Shown in pieces: positions 17,808 through 27,293 of a DNA stretch of 64,000 nucleotides. Made by a program: the position numbers and the translations under genes. Origin of the DNA: JBNNGK01 sp050268245 (GTDB lineage: Bacteria > Pseudomonadota > Gammaproteobacteria > Enterobacterales > Enterobacteriaceae); NCBI RefSeq assembly GCF_050268245.1, contig NZ_JBNNGK010000012.1, positions 1 through 64,000 of the forward strand, written 5' to 3'. The notes beneath the pieces are model-generated. The model worked only from the letters and a program-made list of their open reading frames with translations. It was not told the DNA's origin and made no database searches. The number at the start of each line of letters is the position of its first letter. Position 1 is the stretch's first letter.

Positions 17808-19090
17808 TGGAACTGCCTGATTTACCCGATACCCCAACAGCTGATATTCCCACTGGGGCTAATAATCAGCCGTGGGACTGTACAACGACTGGCGTTGAAA
17901 TGGTGGAGAAGCAGTCCCGCCTGCCGACGACCAACAGTCGCCAGTACCTGCATATCAAGGTGGAATACGCCATGCGTTTTCCCCGGCTGTCCACGCAAAT
18001 CCGACGCAACGGGAAAAGTTATCAGATGAGTCTGAAGCAACTGATGATGAGCGGGCTTATCCGTGTGGATGAAATCGCCCGTGATTACCGGTGGTGGTAT
18101 AAAGCGGAAGTGCCGTTTGATATGCGGACCACACCGCCGCGCCCGTTTCTCAGCAGTAAATTGCTAAGCGAAGGTGCCGGACGACGTCACACTACCAACC
18201 CTTTCCCTGTTCGGGGCAAAGGGATATACCGCCGTCCGGACATAATCATTGTGAAGAACAAAGAGGATCGCTGGCCGGGATTGGCGGGGCCGGATACCGA
18301 AGGGCAGATGCACAGCGATAACCTTGAGCGGTTGGTGGAGGTGAAGTTCCCGGGGGATGAATTCGGTCGCCGACAGTATGATGAATACATGCAAATTGTT
18401 GGCAGAAATCGTAAGCGCATGACCATCCTGGAGATCCACGACTGCCGTCCGGAAGAGCAGCAGTGGGTTGATCAGGTGGTGAACGTGACGATGAAAGCCT
18501 GGAAGACCCGTGGCGCGAAGTACTGGCCGCTGTTCCTCTATCCCCCGATTTTCACGCCACGCCCGCCGGCACACCCCACCCCTGCACGGGTGGAGCCGTG
18601 GACCTGGGCCGGAAAGGCGGTCGCTGATCTTAGCGAAGGGGTGGTGAATAATATGGCTGCGGGTTGGAACGCCCTGTCAACAGAGATGCAGCAGGAGCTG
18701 AACAGAGTAGCAAGCTGGCTGAATGACAGCGGTGAGTGGGTCTACTCTCAGGGCAGTCAGGCCTGGCAATGGGCCAGCCAAACGGGACGCAACGTGGCGT
18801 CGTGGACAAATGAACAAGTAAGAGCAGCCTGGTCAGCCATTCAGGAAGCGACAGATATGACGCTGGAGACGCTGAAGCAGGTGGACTGGGTGCAGGTACT
18901 GACTAACGTCGCTGTCACCGTTGGCGTGGTGCTTGTTGCGGTCGGTGTTGGAGTTCTGGTGGTCACGCTGGGGATCCCGGAAGCGCTGCTTGCGGCGTTT
19001 TTACTGATTGTCCGTCTGGCCATCACCGCCTGGGAAGCATTGGCGGTGGTTCTCGGAGCCAGTACAGTAGGCACTTTGGCAACCCAATAA
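17807..19090 (+). CDS. VRR-NUC nuclease effector, TseV-like
   Basis: A 427-residue probable T6SS DNase. The catalytic core is a PD-(D/E)xK fold of the VRR-NUC type: RRPDIIIV near residue 144-151, then LVEVKFPGD near 179-187 and QYDEYMQIVG. VRR-NUC effectors called TseV have been described in Salmonella T6SS loci. The C-terminal third is amphipathic and then strongly hydrophobic (about residues 360-420, two likely membrane helices), which could help entry into the target cytoplasm; I infer this. Translation is coupled to vgrG (TAATG). The two DUF3396 genes downstream are the expected immunity. Confidence 0.85.
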   Translation: MELPDLPDTPTADIPTGANNQPWDCTTTGVEMVEKQSRLPTTNSRQYLHIKVEYAMRFPRLSTQIRRNGKSYQMSLKQLMMSGLIRVDEIARDYRWWYKAEVPFDMRTTPPRPFLSSKLLSEGAGRRHTTNPFPVRGKGIYRRPDIIIVKNKEDRWPGLAGPDTEGQMHSDNLERLVEVKFPGDEFGRRQYDEYMQIVGRNRKRMTILEIHDCRPEEQQWVDQVVNVTMKAWKTRGAKYWPLFLYPPIFTPRPPAHPTPARVEPWTWAGKAVADLSEGVVNNMAAGWNALSTEMQQELNRVASWLNDSGEWVYSQGSQAWQWASQTGRNVASWTNEQVRAAWSAIQEATDMTLETLKQVDWVQVLTNVAVTVGVVLVAVGVGVLVVTLGIPEALLAAFLLIVRLAITAWEALAVVLGASTVGTLATQ

Positions 19091-19099
19091 GGAATGATA

Positions 19100-20329
19100 A
19101 TGGAACTGAAGGATGTTGAGCTGAATTATATTGAGAAGTGGCTGCCGGAAGCCTCGGTGAAGTACAAAGACGGCAGCCAGGCGGTCAATCTCGGGCTGAT
19201 TATCACCGTATTTTTTAAAGACGGCCATACACCCGAAGTGCGTCAGAAGATGGTGGAGTGTGTGGAGCGCTATTATGCAGAATTTAAACCCCACCTGAAA
19301 AAGACTCTGCGCGGTAAAAAATGGACAGCTATAACGGAAAAGAATAACGCTAAGCAACGGCAGGAAATTCTGGATTCTTCTCCAGAAGAAATATTCGACT
19401 GGATACTCAGTAGTGGAACTGAGTCATATCTGGCTCCCGACTATGAAGTATTCATAATGGGTAAGCGCATTTTTCATAATGAAAATGACCGCTCCGTTAT
19501 TAAGCTGGTATTCCCGTTATCACTGTTGAAAGAGCCGGAGGGTAAGGAACGTTATCAGGCCTGGCTAATGTGGTTGTGTGAAACCTTCAACGTTGAAAGT
19601 GGTTATGCGGGGTTGTCATTTATTTTGCCTTACGCGTTTGAGCGCATGTTTCCCTATGAATACAAACTGGCTCAGCGCTTTCCGGGCGTGATGGTGGATT
19701 CTCTGGGGACGCTTGAGGGCGGCGAGGCTGTGGAGGGTCTTAAAGGCCCCAGCTGGTATACCATTCTGGGCAATCCTTGGCTGGAAAAACTTGGTGGTGC
19801 AGAGAAGCTGGCTTATCGGCTGAAGAACACACCTGAGATTGAACTGCTGCCCTATAATGGCGGACTTATCCTCAAGGCCGGAGCGCTACCGCCAGCCCTT
19901 GGCGAGACGAAAACTGAAGAGCTACCGCCATTACTGGTAAAAGTAAACCAGATTATAAAATCTATCAGATATGATGGACATAACGGCCTGCATTTCTACT
20001 CCGAACATGAAAACTTCCAGTTTGAGGAAGAATCATCCATGGCATGGTTTGCCCGCTTCGATAGAGCCAGCGCTCTGCTGGATGAAGAAGACGCGGGGAA
20101 ATCCTACGAACCGGCTCGGATCACACGTTGGACGGATGAACTTGCTCCGCATGCGGGTAAGTGGGCGACCATCATTAACGGTACCACGCAATATACCGCA
20201 ACCCGACAGGGTCAGAAAATGCCAACGTTTGAGGATAAGGACGGCAAAAAGCACCGTGCTTGCTGGTCGCTTCTGGAACGCGATGATGGCGGTAGCGTCT
20301 TTGCTATCAGCCCGGGCGAGAAAAAGTAA
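19100..20329 (+). CDS. DUF3396 immunity protein, copy 1
   Basis: A 409-residue DUF3396-type protein, the family reported as immunity to VRR-NUC (TseV) effectors. It lacks a signal peptide and membrane helices, as expected for neutralising a cytoplasmic nuclease. The start is ATG 19100, seven bases after AAGGA; the ATG at 19094 lies too close to that site. It begins ten bases after the effector stop. Long blocks are identical to the copy at 20519-21754, while residues about 75-115, 210-225 and 295-330 differ, a mosaic typical of gene conversion or selection on the binding surface. Confidence 0.85.
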   Translation: MELKDVELNYIEKWLPEASVKYKDGSQAVNLGLIITVFFKDGHTPEVRQKMVECVERYYAEFKPHLKKTLRGKKWTAITEKNNAKQRQEILDSSPEEIFDWILSSGTESYLAPDYEVFIMGKRIFHNENDRSVIKLVFPLSLLKEPEGKERYQAWLMWLCETFNVESGYAGLSFILPYAFERMFPYEYKLAQRFPGVMVDSLGTLEGGEAVEGLKGPSWYTILGNPWLEKLGGAEKLAYRLKNTPEIELLPYNGGLILKAGALPPALGETKTEELPPLLVKVNQIIKSIRYDGHNGLHFYSEHENFQFEEESSMAWFARFDRASALLDEEDAGKSYEPARITRWTDELAPHAGKWATIINGTTQYTATRQGQKMPTFEDKDGKKHRACWSLLERDDGGSVFAISPGEKK

Positions 20330-20522
20330 TGACGTCAAGAGATACGCTTTTTTGCGTGAAATTCTTAACGGTCATTTGCCGGTGATCTCGATATTCATCG
20401 GTTCTACGAGGAAAATCAGCACATTCTGCCTGCGGCGAACATGACCATCACGCCGCACCTTACCGCGAGGCGGGTGACGACACCGCCTCTGAACCGGAAA
20501 CCGAAAGCGGAGCGTTTTATGC
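20326..20522 (+). repeat. Recombination scar carrying a vgrG fragment, copy 1
   Basis: This stretch behind the first DUF3396 gene is nearly repeated at 21751-21948 behind the second. Its 3' part (from about 20441) is a short vgrG piece equivalent to 16063-16145 and runs straight into the second DUF3396 start. It encodes no complete gene and marks the junction of a duplicated effector cassette. Confidence 0.75.
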
Positions 20523-21754
20523 GGGTAATGGAACTGAAGGATATTGAGCTGAATTATATTGAGAAGTGGCTGCCGGAAGCCTCGGTGAAGTACAAAGACG
20601 GCAGCCAGGCGGTCAATCTCGGGCGGATTATCACCGTATTTTTTAAAGACGGCCATACACCCGAAGTGCGTCAGAAGATGGTGGAGTGTGTGGATCGCTA
20701 TTATGGTGAGTTTAAACCCTATTTGAAGAAAACGATGGCCCCCAAATGGGTTGGGATCACGGAGAAAAATTATGCCAAAAAGCGGCAATCGATCCTTGAT
20801 TCAACTCCGGAGGAGATATTTTCCTGGTTTTTGGGAAGTGAGGCGACGGATTATCATGCCCCTGATTATGAGATTCTTATCATGGGTAAGCGCATTTTTC
20901 ATAATAAAAATGACCGCTCCGTTATTAAGCTGGTATTCCCGTTATCACTGTTGAAAGAGCCGGAGGGTAAGGAACGTTATCAAGCCTGGCTAATGTGGTT
21001 GTGTGAAACCTTCAACGTTGAAAGTGGTTATGCGGGGTTGTCATTTATTTTGCCTTACGCGTTTGAGCGCATGTTTCCCTATGAATACAAACTGGCTCAG
21101 CGCTTTCCGGGCGTGATGGTGGATTCTCTGGGGACGCTTGAGGGAAGATTTGTCGTCAACAATTTGAAAAGTGTTTGCTGGTATACGGTTCTGGGCAATT
21201 CCTGGTTGGAAAAACTTGGTGGTGCAGAGAAGCTGGCTTATCGGCTGAAGAACACACCTGAGATTGAACTGCTGCCCTATAATGGCGGACTTATCCTCAA
21301 GGCCGGAGCGCTACCGCCAGCCCTTGGCGAGACGAAAACTGAAGAGCTACCGCCATTACTGGTAAAAGTAAACCAGATCATTAAACCTGTTCGCTTTGAT
21401 GGTACCCGCTCTCTGCATTTCTATTCTGAACACGAAAACTTCCAGTTCGATGATGAGTCAAGCACGAAATGGTACAGGCGCTTTGACGAGGCCAGTGCTC
21501 TGCTGGATGAAGAAGACGCGGGGAAATCCTACGAACCGGCTCGGATCACACGTTGGACGGATGAACTAGCTCCGCATGCGGGTAAGTGGGCGACCATCAT
21601 TAACGGTACCACGCAATATACCGAAACCCGACAGGGTCAGAAAATGCCAACGTTTGAGGATAAGGACGGCAAAAAGCACCGTGCTTGCTGGTCGCTTCTG
21701 GAACGCGATGATGGCGGTAGCGTCTTTGCTATCAGCCCGGGCGAGAAAAAGTAA
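20519..21754 (+). CDS. DUF3396 immunity protein, copy 2
   Basis: A second DUF3396 protein of about 411 residues, paralogous to the gene at 19100. The body from MELKDIELNYIEKWLPEA onward aligns along its full length. I place the start at ATG 20519, six bases after GGAG, which lies inside a leftover vgrG fragment; ATG 20528 is equivalent to the start of copy 1. Differences from copy 1 cluster in three short blocks. It may protect against a variant nuclease effector that is no longer here, an orphan immunity gene; this is inference. Confidence 0.8.
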   Translation: MRVMELKDIELNYIEKWLPEASVKYKDGSQAVNLGRIITVFFKDGHTPEVRQKMVECVDRYYGEFKPYLKKTMAPKWVGITEKNYAKKRQSILDSTPEEIFSWFLGSEATDYHAPDYEILIMGKRIFHNKNDRSVIKLVFPLSLLKEPEGKERYQAWLMWLCETFNVESGYAGLSFILPYAFERMFPYEYKLAQRFPGVMVDSLGTLEGRFVVNNLKSVCWYTVLGNSWLEKLGGAEKLAYRLKNTPEIELLPYNGGLILKAGALPPALGETKTEELPPLLVKVNQIIKPVRFDGTRSLHFYSEHENFQFDDESSTKWYRRFDEASALLDEEDAGKSYEPARITRWTDELAPHAGKWATIINGTTQYTETRQGQKMPTFEDKDGKKHRACWSLLERDDGGSVFAISPGEKK

Positions 21755-21948
21755 TGACGTCAAGATATACGCTTTTTTGCGTGAAATTCTTAACGGTCAT
21801 TTGCCGGTGATCTCGATATTCATCGGTTCTATGAGGAAAATTAGCACATTCTGTCTGCGGCGAACGTGACCATTACGCCGCACCTTACCGCGAGGCGGGT
21901 GACGACACCGCCTCTGAACCGGCAACCGAAAGCGGAGCGTTTTATGCG
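21751..21948 (+). repeat. Recombination scar carrying a vgrG fragment, copy 2
   Basis: Near-copy of 20326-20522. Here the vgrG piece does not end after 85 bases but continues into the 3' two thirds of a vgrG gene. A base change (TAG at about 21841 instead of CAG) closes one of the frames that is open in copy 1. Confidence 0.7.
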
Positions 21949-23421
21949 CGTATTCACCATGAGCGTGAGCTGAACAACGCCATCCGTCTGCACCTGTTCA
22001 GTAATGCCAGCCACCTGACTCCGGGCATGGTGCTGGAGGCCAATGACAGCAAAGTACCGGAGCTGAAAGAGGGGATGGTCATCACCCTTGCCACCTTCTG
22101 TGCCGCGCGCGATACGCGCCTGCACGTCTCCCTGTGGGGAATGCCTTACAACGAACAGTTCTGCTTTCGCCCGGAGCCGAGGGTGCGCCCGGTGATGGCC
22201 GGCACGCTGGCCGCGCGCGTGGAAAGCACCGAGCCGAACGACCTCTACGCCCATCTGGACAACCAGGGGCGCTATCGGGTGAAGCTGGATTTCAGCCGCG
22301 AAGATGCGGAGGCCGGTTATAACTATCTGTGGATACGCCAGGCCAAACCCTATGCCGGTGAAACATACGGCTGGCATACGCCACTCATCAGCGGCACGGA
22401 AGTGGGCATTGCCTTTGACGGTGGTGACCCGGACCGTCCGTATCTCGCCCATGCCTTTCATGACTCTGAGCATGCCGATGTGGTCAGCCGGGATAATCGC
22501 AGCCAGAACATCTTGCGTACGGCCGGGCATAACGAATTGCGGATGGAAGACCAGCGTCAGGCAGAGCATATTGCACTGAGTACACCGTTTGGCGCCACTG
22601 CTCTCAACCAAGGGCATATCGAGGACGCAGAAGATAAAGCCCGCGGCACCGGGTTTGAGCTGCGCACCGATGAGTATGGCGTCATCCGGGTGGCCAAAGG
22701 GTTGCTGGTCACGACGGATGGGCAGGCAAAAGCCGAGGGGGATGTGCTGAACAGGGATGAAGCGCTGAGAGAAATCGAAGCGGGTCTTCATCGCCTGGAA
22801 ATACTGGCTAATGCCGAGCAACAGGCGCTGGCACTGGAAGCCGATGTGGCAAGCCAGATAGCGATGTTTAATGAACGCCTGAAGCCGCTGAACGAGGTTG
22901 TCCACTTCACGGCACCGGAAGGGATGGCGTTCACCAGCGGTGAGCATCTGCAGTGTGCGGCGGGTGAGAATATCGCAATCAGTGCCGGTGGCGACATCAG
23001 CACTGGCGCGATGGGGAACACCGCCATGCTTGCTGGCGAGAAACTCGGGCTGTTTGCCCAGCGAGGTAAACTGAGCCTGATTTCAGACCAGGGGCCGATA
23101 GTCGGGCAGGCACAGAACGGTGCGATGCACCTGAGCGCGGCGCAGAAACTCAGCATCAGCAGCATGAGCGATATGCTGTTTGCCGGTAAGAAGAAAGTGA
23201 CACTGATAGGCGGCGGCAGCTACGTGAAAATAGAGGCGGGCGGTATTGAATACGGTACGGCACATACCTACACCCGTCATATCAAACGGACGCAGAAGCT
23301 GCGGCCTGCGAGCCAGCCTCTTGAGATGCCGGCACTGTATCCGCCGATTAAAAATAAAATCTGTATTCCTTGCCTGCTTAAAGCTATTCAGGCTAACGAT
23401 GCTATTGTTCAGGGGGCGTAA
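21866..23421 (+). pseudogene. vgrG: 5'-truncated second vgrG with a different tail
   Basis: From 21866 to 23316 this copies 16063-17513 of the intact vgrG at very high identity. It lacks the first about 260 codons, which form the gp27-like base of the spike. The first ATG in frame is at 22027, giving a 464-residue piece that could not trimerise on Hcp in the normal way. The tail differs: after RPASQ it reads PLEMPALYPPIK and ends IVQGA, three bases before a DUF4123 gene. It might serve as a donor of a tail module by recombination with the intact gene. Confidence 0.85.
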
Positions 23422-23423
23422 AT

Positions 23424-24251
23424 ATGAAGCTCACAGCATTACCGGAAACCCTGCACAAGCACGATGATGAGTTTTTTTATCTGCTGTTTGAAGCGGGAGC
23501 GCAGCCGGAAGCCGATTTTCTGGCTTTTAAAGAGCAGCATAAAGACAGGCTGCATTCGCTGTATATCCACCCTCAATTGACTGAGTTTCAGAACTACGGC
23601 CCATGGTTACTGGAAATTGATAATCTAGGGCAGCTATCAGGCTACCTGGCGTCTGTGCCGGGATGCGCTGCAGTCATTGTTTCTGCACGCTTTGCGTCTT
23701 TGTTGGCAGTGCAGTTATCCCGTGGTTGCACCATTGTGCAGCCTGATGGGTCTACAGAGTTGACGCGCTTCTATGCCAGTCATGTCATGGAAACGCTGGC
23801 GCAGCGTGCTGACTGTGACTGGCATACCTTTCTGTTCAATGGCATCACGCAGTGGTGGTTCCCTGAGGAAATGAAGTGGCAGCCTCTTGACATCATACCT
23901 TCAGAAGTCGAAATGCCGACTAATCATATTATCCAGCTTGATAAAGCCACCTGGCAGCAAATCGCGGATAAACCCGCAGTGACCCGTGTCCTGAAAGAAT
24001 GGCAGAAAATGCCGACTAGCAAGGGTTTTCCACCATGCGCGCAGCGTTCGATGGTGATCAAAGCGTTGAATAAAAGTAAAGAGTTGGGTTCGTTATCCCC
24101 AGCGGATCAGAAAGTGTACGCGCTGTATTACCTTAATGGTAGGCGGCATGAGCTGGAATCAGCTGCACTAAAGGCTGCATTATCAACGGTGCTGAATGGA
24201 ACGCAGTCGCTGGCAGAGGTGTTGGTTAACCTTGCGGATACACAGTACTGA
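23424..24251 (+). CDS. DUF4123 effector adaptor/chaperone
   Basis: A 275-residue DUF4123 protein of the Tap/TEC type. These cytoplasmic adaptors load a specific effector on its VgrG tail and are not part of the fired machine. Typical features are the N-terminal HDDEFFYLLFEAGAQPEADF, LHSLYIHPQLTEFQNYGPWLLE, and FRFYDPR-like LTRFYASHVMETL near residue 112-125. The C-terminal half is helical. It starts three bases after the truncated vgrG, and the lipase it would be expected to serve survives only as a remnant downstream, so it may be an orphan. Confidence 0.85.
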   Translation: MKLTALPETLHKHDDEFFYLLFEAGAQPEADFLAFKEQHKDRLHSLYIHPQLTEFQNYGPWLLEIDNLGQLSGYLASVPGCAAVIVSARFASLLAVQLSRGCTIVQPDGSTELTRFYASHVMETLAQRADCDWHTFLFNGITQWWFPEEMKWQPLDIIPSEVEMPTNHIIQLDKATWQQIADKPAVTRVLKEWQKMPTSKGFPPCAQRSMVIKALNKSKELGSLSPADQKVYALYYLNGRRHELESAALKAALSTVLNGTQSLAEVLVNLADTQY

Positions 24252-24297
24252 AAATCTAAACAGTTACTGGTGTTTGCTTCAATCAGGGAAATAACAA

Positions 24298-24843
24298 ATG
24301 GGATTTTTTAAGATTTACGACAAAGTTGATAACGCCGTCAATCGTGGCTATGCCCGCTGGGGAAAATGGATTTGGGGAAGTTTGCTGGCGATGGTTCTGG
24401 CATACGGTGGCTGGTTAATCTGGGCATCCATCTGGGGGCCGCCGACGGGGCCAGTAACATTGATTATTCACAGTGAAATTGACAGGCCAATTCTAGGGTT
24501 TAGCGTTAACGGCGTGGCAGGGGCAAATTCTTCTGCATATGACAAAAATAATCCATATGCCAAAGGTGCAGGTAAGACAACCTGCTGCGGCAGTATCAGC
24601 GGGAAAACAGCGGAAATAATATGGACCCTTGATATTACTCACGAGCAATATCTCAAAGGTATGCGCCTAGAAAAACGTCGGGTTGTGATGCCAATCCCAG
24701 AAAGAAAGTGGGGAGAAAATGATTTACATGTTCATTTTTTACCCGGAGATAAAGTTCTGCTGGGCTGGAGTGATAATGCATGGTCACCTTATGAAAAACG
24801 CCCCGACATTCCGGGCAGACCGGTAAAGCAGGAGCCTAACTGA
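24298..24843 (+). CDS. DUF3304 protein, likely Tle1 immunity
   Basis: A 181-residue protein with one N-terminal membrane helix (about residues 23-45) and a periplasmic DUF3304 domain recognised by FSVNGVAGAN, the CCGSI cysteine pair and LHVHFLPGDKVLLGW. DUF3304 proteins are commonly next to Tle1 phospholipase effectors, and periplasmic or membrane anchoring suits protection against a lipase. A Tle1 remnant directly follows and a second, broken DUF3304 gene lies at 25393. A ribosome site (AGGGA) precedes the ATG. Confidence 0.75.
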   Translation: MGFFKIYDKVDNAVNRGYARWGKWIWGSLLAMVLAYGGWLIWASIWGPPTGPVTLIIHSEIDRPILGFSVNGVAGANSSAYDKNNPYAKGAGKTTCCGSISGKTAEIIWTLDITHEQYLKGMRLEKRRVVMPIPERKWGENDLHVHFLPGDKVLLGWSDNAWSPYEKRPDIPGRPVKQEPN

Positions 24844-24861
24844 TGGATATCGAGAGTATTA

Positions 24862-25344
24862 TTGCAGCTGCAAATCGAGCAGGATGCGCCGGAGAGCCGT
24901 CTGAGCAATATTGCCCGGCTGTTCCGGGTATATCCTGTGCTCGAAAAAAGTACCTCTACAGAATCATATCAGGCGCACTACATATCCGGGCTGGGAACAT
25001 CGTTTGATGAGGCAACGGCAGAGCGGCTTCAGGGGATGATGGATAAGTCCCTGGGCTCGCTGCTGGGTGACCTGAAGGACAAGCCCGCTGATATGGCCAA
25101 AGAGGCCTTTCAGTCGACGCTGGGCGGTGCCAGCGGCAAGGACGTATTGACGGAGATGAAGGATACGCTGCTGACCCCGAAGGGGCGACTGGGGATGCTG
25201 AAGGATTCGGCGGTGAACGCCCTGAAGCAGGTGAGCATTGAGGCAACGCCATGGCTGCGGGACTCGGCATTTATGGCCTACAACTTTGTGACCGGCGCTG
25301 ATACGCGCCTTAACAGCGTAATCATAAAATCGACTGCTTTTTAG
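24862..25344 (+). pseudogene. Remnant of a Tle1 (DUF2235) phospholipase effector
   Basis: The frame encodes a Tle1-like segment: LSNIARLFRVYPVLEK then YQAHYISGLGTSFDEA, followed by a helical part rich in MMDKSLGSLLGDLKDK and MLKDSAVNALKQVS. The region before it, which in Tle1 carries FFDGTxNN, is missing, and everything after about residue 160, including the catalytic GxSxG region, is gone. There is no proper start (TTG only). It is a non-functional fragment; the intact gene would have been a T6SS phospholipase. Confidence 0.65.
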
Positions 25345-25392
25345 TAATATATATTTTATTGAGGTGAAGGAGGTTGGGGATGACTTTCTTTA

Positions 25393-25496
25393 ATGCTCTG
25401 GAAAATAGACAAAACCATCAATAAAGTTTCTTCCCGCTGGGTAAGTGGATTTGGGATGCGCTGATTGCACTTTTTTGGCAATATGCCGCCCGGTGA
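25393..25496 (+). pseudogene. Remnant of a second DUF3304 gene start
   Basis: MLWKIDKTINKVSSRW resembles the start of the DUF3304 protein at 24298 (FFKIYDKVDNAVNRGYARW). One base is missing near 25440; restoring it gives RWGKWIWDALIALFWQYAAR, matching RWGKWIWGSLLAM in the intact copy. The frame stops at 25494-25496 and continues into a tssJ fragment, so only the anchor part survives. Confidence 0.6.
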
Positions 25497-25830
25497 TGAG
25501 GCGATGGATGCCAACAGCCAATTACTGATCGTGCTTGCGACGGATAATCAGCAAGAAGCGCAGTTACTGAAAGACGATGAGGCACCGCTGAAAAATGATC
25601 TGTTAGCCAGCCGCGATGTGGTGCTCAAGCCCGGTGGTGACGCCGTTCTCGATATGCCGATGGAGGCCGAGGCAAAGTTCGTCGCGGTGGTTGGGTTGTT
25701 TCGCCAGCCGGATGAGGTAAACAACGGTTGGAAGTGGGTATTGTCGCGTGAGGCGTTGGAACCCAATAAGGCACGGGTATTGGAGGCCGGTGAAAATAGC
25801 CTGACCTTGCTACCGGTGAAGGCGAAATAA
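25483..25830 (+). pseudogene. tssJ: Truncated second tssJ
   Basis: The frame contains LKNDLLASRDVVLKPGGDAV, FVAVVGLFRQPDE, WKWVLSRE and ends LTLLPVKAK. It aligns with the C-terminal half of TssJ at 14744 (DIVASKSLLVMPKGS, FVAVVGLFNRPD, LTLVPVKE). Signal peptide and lipobox cysteine are missing, so it cannot be a working TssJ. It is the last recognisable T6SS sequence and marks the right border of the locus. Confidence 0.8.
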
Positions 25831-25966
25831 GGGGGAGACGCTATCGTCTTCCCGACGTGCTGCCGATCGTTAACGTTACGTGTGGGCGCGATCTGATAAA
25901 AATCGGTGAAACCGCTTAACCGCCGTGGGATCGGTGGCATTAAATTGGTGCAATGAGAAAACGACG

Positions 25967-26632
25967 ATGGAAATAAATATCAAGGAGCGTCGCCCGATTG
26001 CGACGCGCGATAAGCCTTGGGCACAAAACAGTGCCCGTTGGTTGCAGCATAAAGGCGTAACGCCCAACCAAATATCGTTTGCCAGTATGGGGTGCGCACT
26101 GGTTGCGGGTATCGCACTGTGGCTGGCTTTTGAGTGGTCATCACTCTGGGGGCGGGGATTCTGCCTGCTGCTGGCCGCGATCATGATTCAGGGGCGGCTG
26201 CTTTGTAATCTGCTGGATGGCATGGTCGCCGTTGAGGGGGGGATGGCGAGCCCCGCCGGGCCGGTGTGGAATGAGTTGCCGGATCGGGTTTCTGACTCGC
26301 TGATCCTGATCGGTGCCGGGTACGGATTGACGCTGTTGCCTTATAGCGCCACGTTGGGCTGGTGCGCGGCACTGCTGGCCTTGATGACCGCCTATTTGCG
26401 CCTGCTCGGCGGCGTTTGCGGGCTGGAACAGCAATTTCTTGGGCCGATGGCCAAACAGCATCGTATGGCGGTGCTGTGCGGCGGGGCGCTACTGGCGCTA
26501 TTCCTGCCGGTCTACTGGGGGCAGAGCGTGTTGTTCCTGTGCCTGATCGTCATTAATATCGGTGCCTTTATCACCTGCTGGCGGCGTGGGAAAGGGATTT
26601 TGCGTGGGCTAAACGCTCAGGCGATAAGTTAG
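25967..26632 (+). CDS. CDP-alcohol phosphatidyltransferase family protein
   Basis: A 221-residue membrane protein that should transfer a phosphatidyl group from CDP-diacylglycerol to an alcohol. The family motif is seen as N-LLDGMVA...GPVWNELPDRVSD near residues 83-110; the first aspartate of the usual DxxDG is asparagine. Several membrane helices follow. It starts a tight three-gene operon with an acyltransferase and a cytidylyltransferase, resembling E. coli ynbAB in two members. Start ATG 25967 precedes a basic leader; the longer frame has no ribosome site. The accepting alcohol is unknown. Confidence 0.8.
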   Translation: MEINIKERRPIATRDKPWAQNSARWLQHKGVTPNQISFASMGCALVAGIALWLAFEWSSLWGRGFCLLLAAIMIQGRLLCNLLDGMVAVEGGMASPAGPVWNELPDRVSDSLILIGAGYGLTLLPYSATLGWCAALLALMTAYLRLLGGVCGLEQQFLGPMAKQHRMAVLCGGALLALFLPVYWGQSVLFLCLIVINIGAFITCWRRGKGILRGLNAQAIS

Positions 26633-26642
26633 GGAGAACGTC

Positions 26643-27293
26643 ATGCGTCATCATGGGAAACAGCCTCTGGACAGCCGATTAGCTGCCGGGGTACTGGTAC
26701 GTCTGTGTCGGCTGTTAACGGGCATCCGTGCCCGCTGGCTTGCCCCGTTGCCGGAAAAGCAGGTCAGAATTTATTATGCTAACCACTCCAGCCATCTCGA
26801 CGGCATGGTGGTTTGGGCCAGCTTACCGCCACAGTTACGCTCGCAGGTTCGTCCCGTTGCGGCGGCGGATTACTGGCTGGCGACCAAAACTCGCCGCTAT
26901 GTTGCCCGGCGGATATTCAACGCGGTGTTGATCGCCCGACGCGTTTCGGAATCTGCGGCGGTAGCGCCGAACAATGCGTTGGAGTTAATGAGCGAACCGC
27001 TGCAACAGGGGCAGTCGCTGATTATTTTCCCAGAGGGCACGCGTGGCAATGGCGAAGACATCACCGATTTCAAGAGCGGTATTTGGCACTTGGCGCGCAT
27101 GAATCCGCAGGCTGAACTGGTGCCCGTTTATCTGGAAAACCTTAATCGTGTGCTGCCAAAAGGCTCTCGTCTGGTGGTGCCGGTGCTGTGTTCCGCCACC
27201 TTTGGCCAACCCGTCCAGCCGATACAGGCTGGGGAAGATAAACCGGCGTTCTTACTGCGGATCAAAGGCGCATTGGAGGCGTTGAAATCATGA
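26643..27293 (+). CDS. 1-acylglycerol-3-phosphate acyltransferase-like protein
   Basis: A 216-residue PlsC-type acyltransferase. The catalytic HxxxxD motif is NHSSHLDGMVVW near residues 42-53 and the substrate motif FPEGTRGNG follows near residue 129. It probably acylates a lysophospholipid or glycerol-phosphate derivative at the inner membrane. A GGGAG site precedes the ATG, ten bases behind the CDP-alcohol transferase, and the stop overlaps the next gene by four bases. The operon thus holds acyl transfer, CDP activation and head-group transfer, a compact side branch of phospholipid synthesis. Confidence 0.85.
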   Translation: MRHHGKQPLDSRLAAGVLVRLCRLLTGIRARWLAPLPEKQVRIYYANHSSHLDGMVVWASLPPQLRSQVRPVAAADYWLATKTRRYVARRIFNAVLIARRVSESAAVAPNNALELMSEPLQQGQSLIIFPEGTRGNGEDITDFKSGIWHLARMNPQAELVPVYLENLNRVLPKGSRLVVPVLCSATFGQPVQPIQAGEDKPAFLLRIKGALEALKS

